The notes beneath the pieces were generated by a model, which saw only the letters and a list, made by a program, of their open reading frames with translations, searched no databases and was not told where the DNA came from. From contig NW_019091416.1 in the NCBI RefSeq assembly GCF_001949145.1, forward strand, positions 478,359 to 497,113: a stretch of DNA of 18,755 nt, given 5' to 3'. Shown piece by piece: positions 16,687 to 18,755 of the stretch. The number at the start of each line of letters is the position of its first letter. Position 1 is the first letter of the stretch. The position numbers were made by a program, and so were the translations under genes. Source of the stretch: Acanthaster planci. Its lineage: Eukaryota > Echinodermata > Asteroidea > Valvatida > Acanthasteridae.

Positions 16687-18755
16687 GAAAAGAATCTGCC
16701 GGAAGCCTTCATTTTTGTGTGTGTGTGTTGAGCAGGTGCGTGTACTGTTTGCCTGAAAGTCTGCGGGCTTAAAAGCATTTAAATTGCTGTAGGTGGCTTG
16801 TGGAGCAATTTTTTTTCATGTTGAATTAGCCTTTTTCCCCCTTTCTTACTGTACCTATGCTATTTAAAGGTTGAGAGATATTGATTTGGAATTTTATTTG
16901 TTGAGGGTTGGGGATTCAACCAAGAGCGTGGCTCAACCAAGAGAGAAAAATTTGTTATTTATGAGAATATCTCAATCTCTCACCTGCGGCAAATATACCG
17001 GTACATGTACTTTTTTTTTTTTTTTAAATTTACCATATTTGCACTGTTTCAAAGAGATACTAAATACCAAGAGGTCATTAATGTCACAATAAATGTTCTG
17101 TTGTCAGTAGTGATCAGATTGTGCTTTGAGGCTAGTGCAGTTCAGGTCATTTTTAATGCATGTCACTGTCAGTGTTTCAACTCGGGAAATCATTGTAGTT
17201 TGTATTCTTTTAAAAAATGATATTGTAAAAATAGGACTTGCGTTCATAGGATTAAGGATGGAGCCCATTTTACCGGGAAGTTGATTGTCTTAGACCAAAA
17301 GGCTGTTATCCGAACCCCCCACCGCCTTGCCCCACCTTACCTCAACCCCGAAATTTGTTGAAAAGTCATCAGGAGGCTTGGGCGCATTTGGCAGGATTGA
17401 GGAAGGTACATGTAGAGTCCAGCTGCTAGATCATATGATGACATGCAAGTCTGCAGGCCCCTTGAAACTCTGTACATGTATGTGCATGTTCAAAAGAATG
17501 TGTCTTTGTGTCCCCAGTTGTGGTAGAGTTTTGAGAATTAAGGTGTGTTCCAAACCCAAATATGGAGGAAATTATATTGGGTTATCTGGTTGAATGAACG
17601 AACCAGCATGTAAAAAATAGTGATGTACGTCTGAATTATATATTACTTGTACAAAGTCTGATAAGTAAATCATTTCTTTTAGCGTACATGTACATGTGTA
17701 TGCATATCAAATAACGCTTAATCAAAAGAAAACTTTGGAAATAAAGTCAGGCTTTAGAGCTTTGTAACACTGAAAGCTGATATCAAAATAACATCGGTGA
17801 CTTCCGTTTGTGTGAGGTACATGTACATTCTATCTCGTCTTTAAGAGTTAGATTAGGTTGCTATATGTATGTGGATAGAGTTGGTCACATTTGCCCTGTA
17901 CACACTGCAATCTAATGCCAAAGACAAACTGAAGAGCCAACCATTAACTTGCAATAGACCACACCTGCATCAAGATGCTAATCAAATTGAAACCCTCTCA
18001 TGGCTTGTTCAAGATATTCCTTTCACTTAAATGTCAATTACATTGGTTTACACTCAGGTGAATGCAGGGGCTGTTTTGCCTGAGTCATCATAGTTAGTCT
18101 CAGGGCAGTAACCAGCAGTCTTTGTTTTGGTAAGCATTTACCCTCTGGACACAATTACTGGCCTCAATCCCCTCCCCAAAAGGCCTGGGGAGGTACCTGT
18201 AGGGTACCATGTGTATTGTAGGATTTGTTTTAAATCAACCATAGAGCAAGGAACAGACTAAGCATCAATAAGTCTGGCTATTAAATCCATTTCTGCTTGA
18301 TTGCAAACTTGTACAAATATTTAAATTTTGATGGAGAAAGACTTGAAAGCAATTTAAGATTTTATTAGTTCGTGCATTTTAATAGTTTTCATTAACATGA
18401 CATTAACCGGTAGTGGTAAATCCATGTCTGAAGACTGTGGCTATGGCTTGTAACATGTTCCTACTGAATTTAATGGCTAAGCCAGTGGCTAGCAGCTGCA
18501 GCTAGTTTTCATACCAGTAGATGTGGGTAATTCCAGAAATTAGGGGTCCAATAGTGTAACATTTTGTGTCCCTGTTACATCTGACCTTTGTTATTTGACG
18601 TGGAAATAGGCCTATCACCGGAATTGATTTGTTTGGCAGGTAGGCCTGGGCTAATTTGCGTTAACTAGTCAATCTTGGAAATTAGAAAATCTGTTCTGAA
18701 CTTATAAACTCATATATATCCGATGTGACAGGGATAGAAAGAAAAGTGGGACCCC
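16687..18755. other. no gene seen
   Basis: This holds a short TG run (about 16716-16730), a 15-base T-run (17011-17025) preceded by TACCGGTACATGTAC, and ACATGTAC words near 17408, 17472, 17684-17696 and 17818. The plus frame 17327-17593 is open for 88 codons but Cys-rich and palindrome-derived in part. An acceptor-like TTTGTGTCCCCAG at 17517 has a donor-like GTGTGT about 25 bases on, too short to call. Confidence 0.5.

Noticed and set aside
1-18755. Bacterial or phage defence system, CRISPR array, tRNA or rRNA genes
   Set aside because: No regular repeat-spacer structure, no tRNA B-box-like GGTTCGA words and no compact gene clusters; the sequence is eukaryotic in character.

Overview
The window is eukaryotic nuclear DNA, almost certainly intron and intergenic sequence from an animal. 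There are no operons, Shine-Dalgarno-led genes or tightly packed ORFs. The longest open frames are explained by repeats. The only protein-like segments are short blocks with good splice-acceptor tracts upstream. Overlapping palindromes are very frequent (TACATGTA, ACATGTACATGT, TACCGGTA, TAGGCCTA). From memory this word bias suits marine invertebrate deuterostomes such as amphioxus, echinoderms or hemichordates, but the sequence alone cannot settle the species.

Layout: 1-240 holds a 65-bp tandem duplication running into a dispersed repeat whose second copy lies at 15153-15305. Candidate plus-strand exons sit at 444-537, 2621-2671, 3014-3102, 5054-5215, 6023-6153, 8147-8206, 9988-10163, 10935-11027, 13051-13121 and 14523-14658. 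Those at 3014, 5054, 6023, 8147, 9988 and 10935 can be joined in one consistent reading frame, so they may be exons of one gene with introns of roughly 0.8-2 kb. I recognise no family, and donors were partly chosen to fit. A candidate minus-strand terminal exon or small ORF lies at 16420-16633 (ATG at 16686).

Mobile and repeated DNA: the clearest element is 3933-4506, a 574-bp non-autonomous piggyBac-like element with 15-bp terminal inverted repeats flanked by TTAA. Inside it, hairpins display an ACAAAAG loop motif. A ~350-bp dispersed repeat occurs at 3212-3564 and 9378-9738. A degraded Tigger/pogo-like terminus is suspected at 12072-12256. From 8225 to 9256 there is a composite block: a C/A-only-like tract almost lacking G, a multi-branched inverted-repeat segment, and a satellite of 117-bp higher-order units made from ~21-bp subrepeats. 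Three 53-bp tandem units (1736-1894) and a 12-bp minisatellite (3749-3796) complete the repeats.

Other signals: a CpG-dense patch at 11118-11230 in otherwise CpG-poor DNA, and a polyadenylation-like signal at 12417. The stretches 538-1735, 6418-8146, 13151-14522, 14716-16419 and 16687-18755 show no gene that I can support. No tRNA, rRNA, CRISPR array or bacterial-type system was found.
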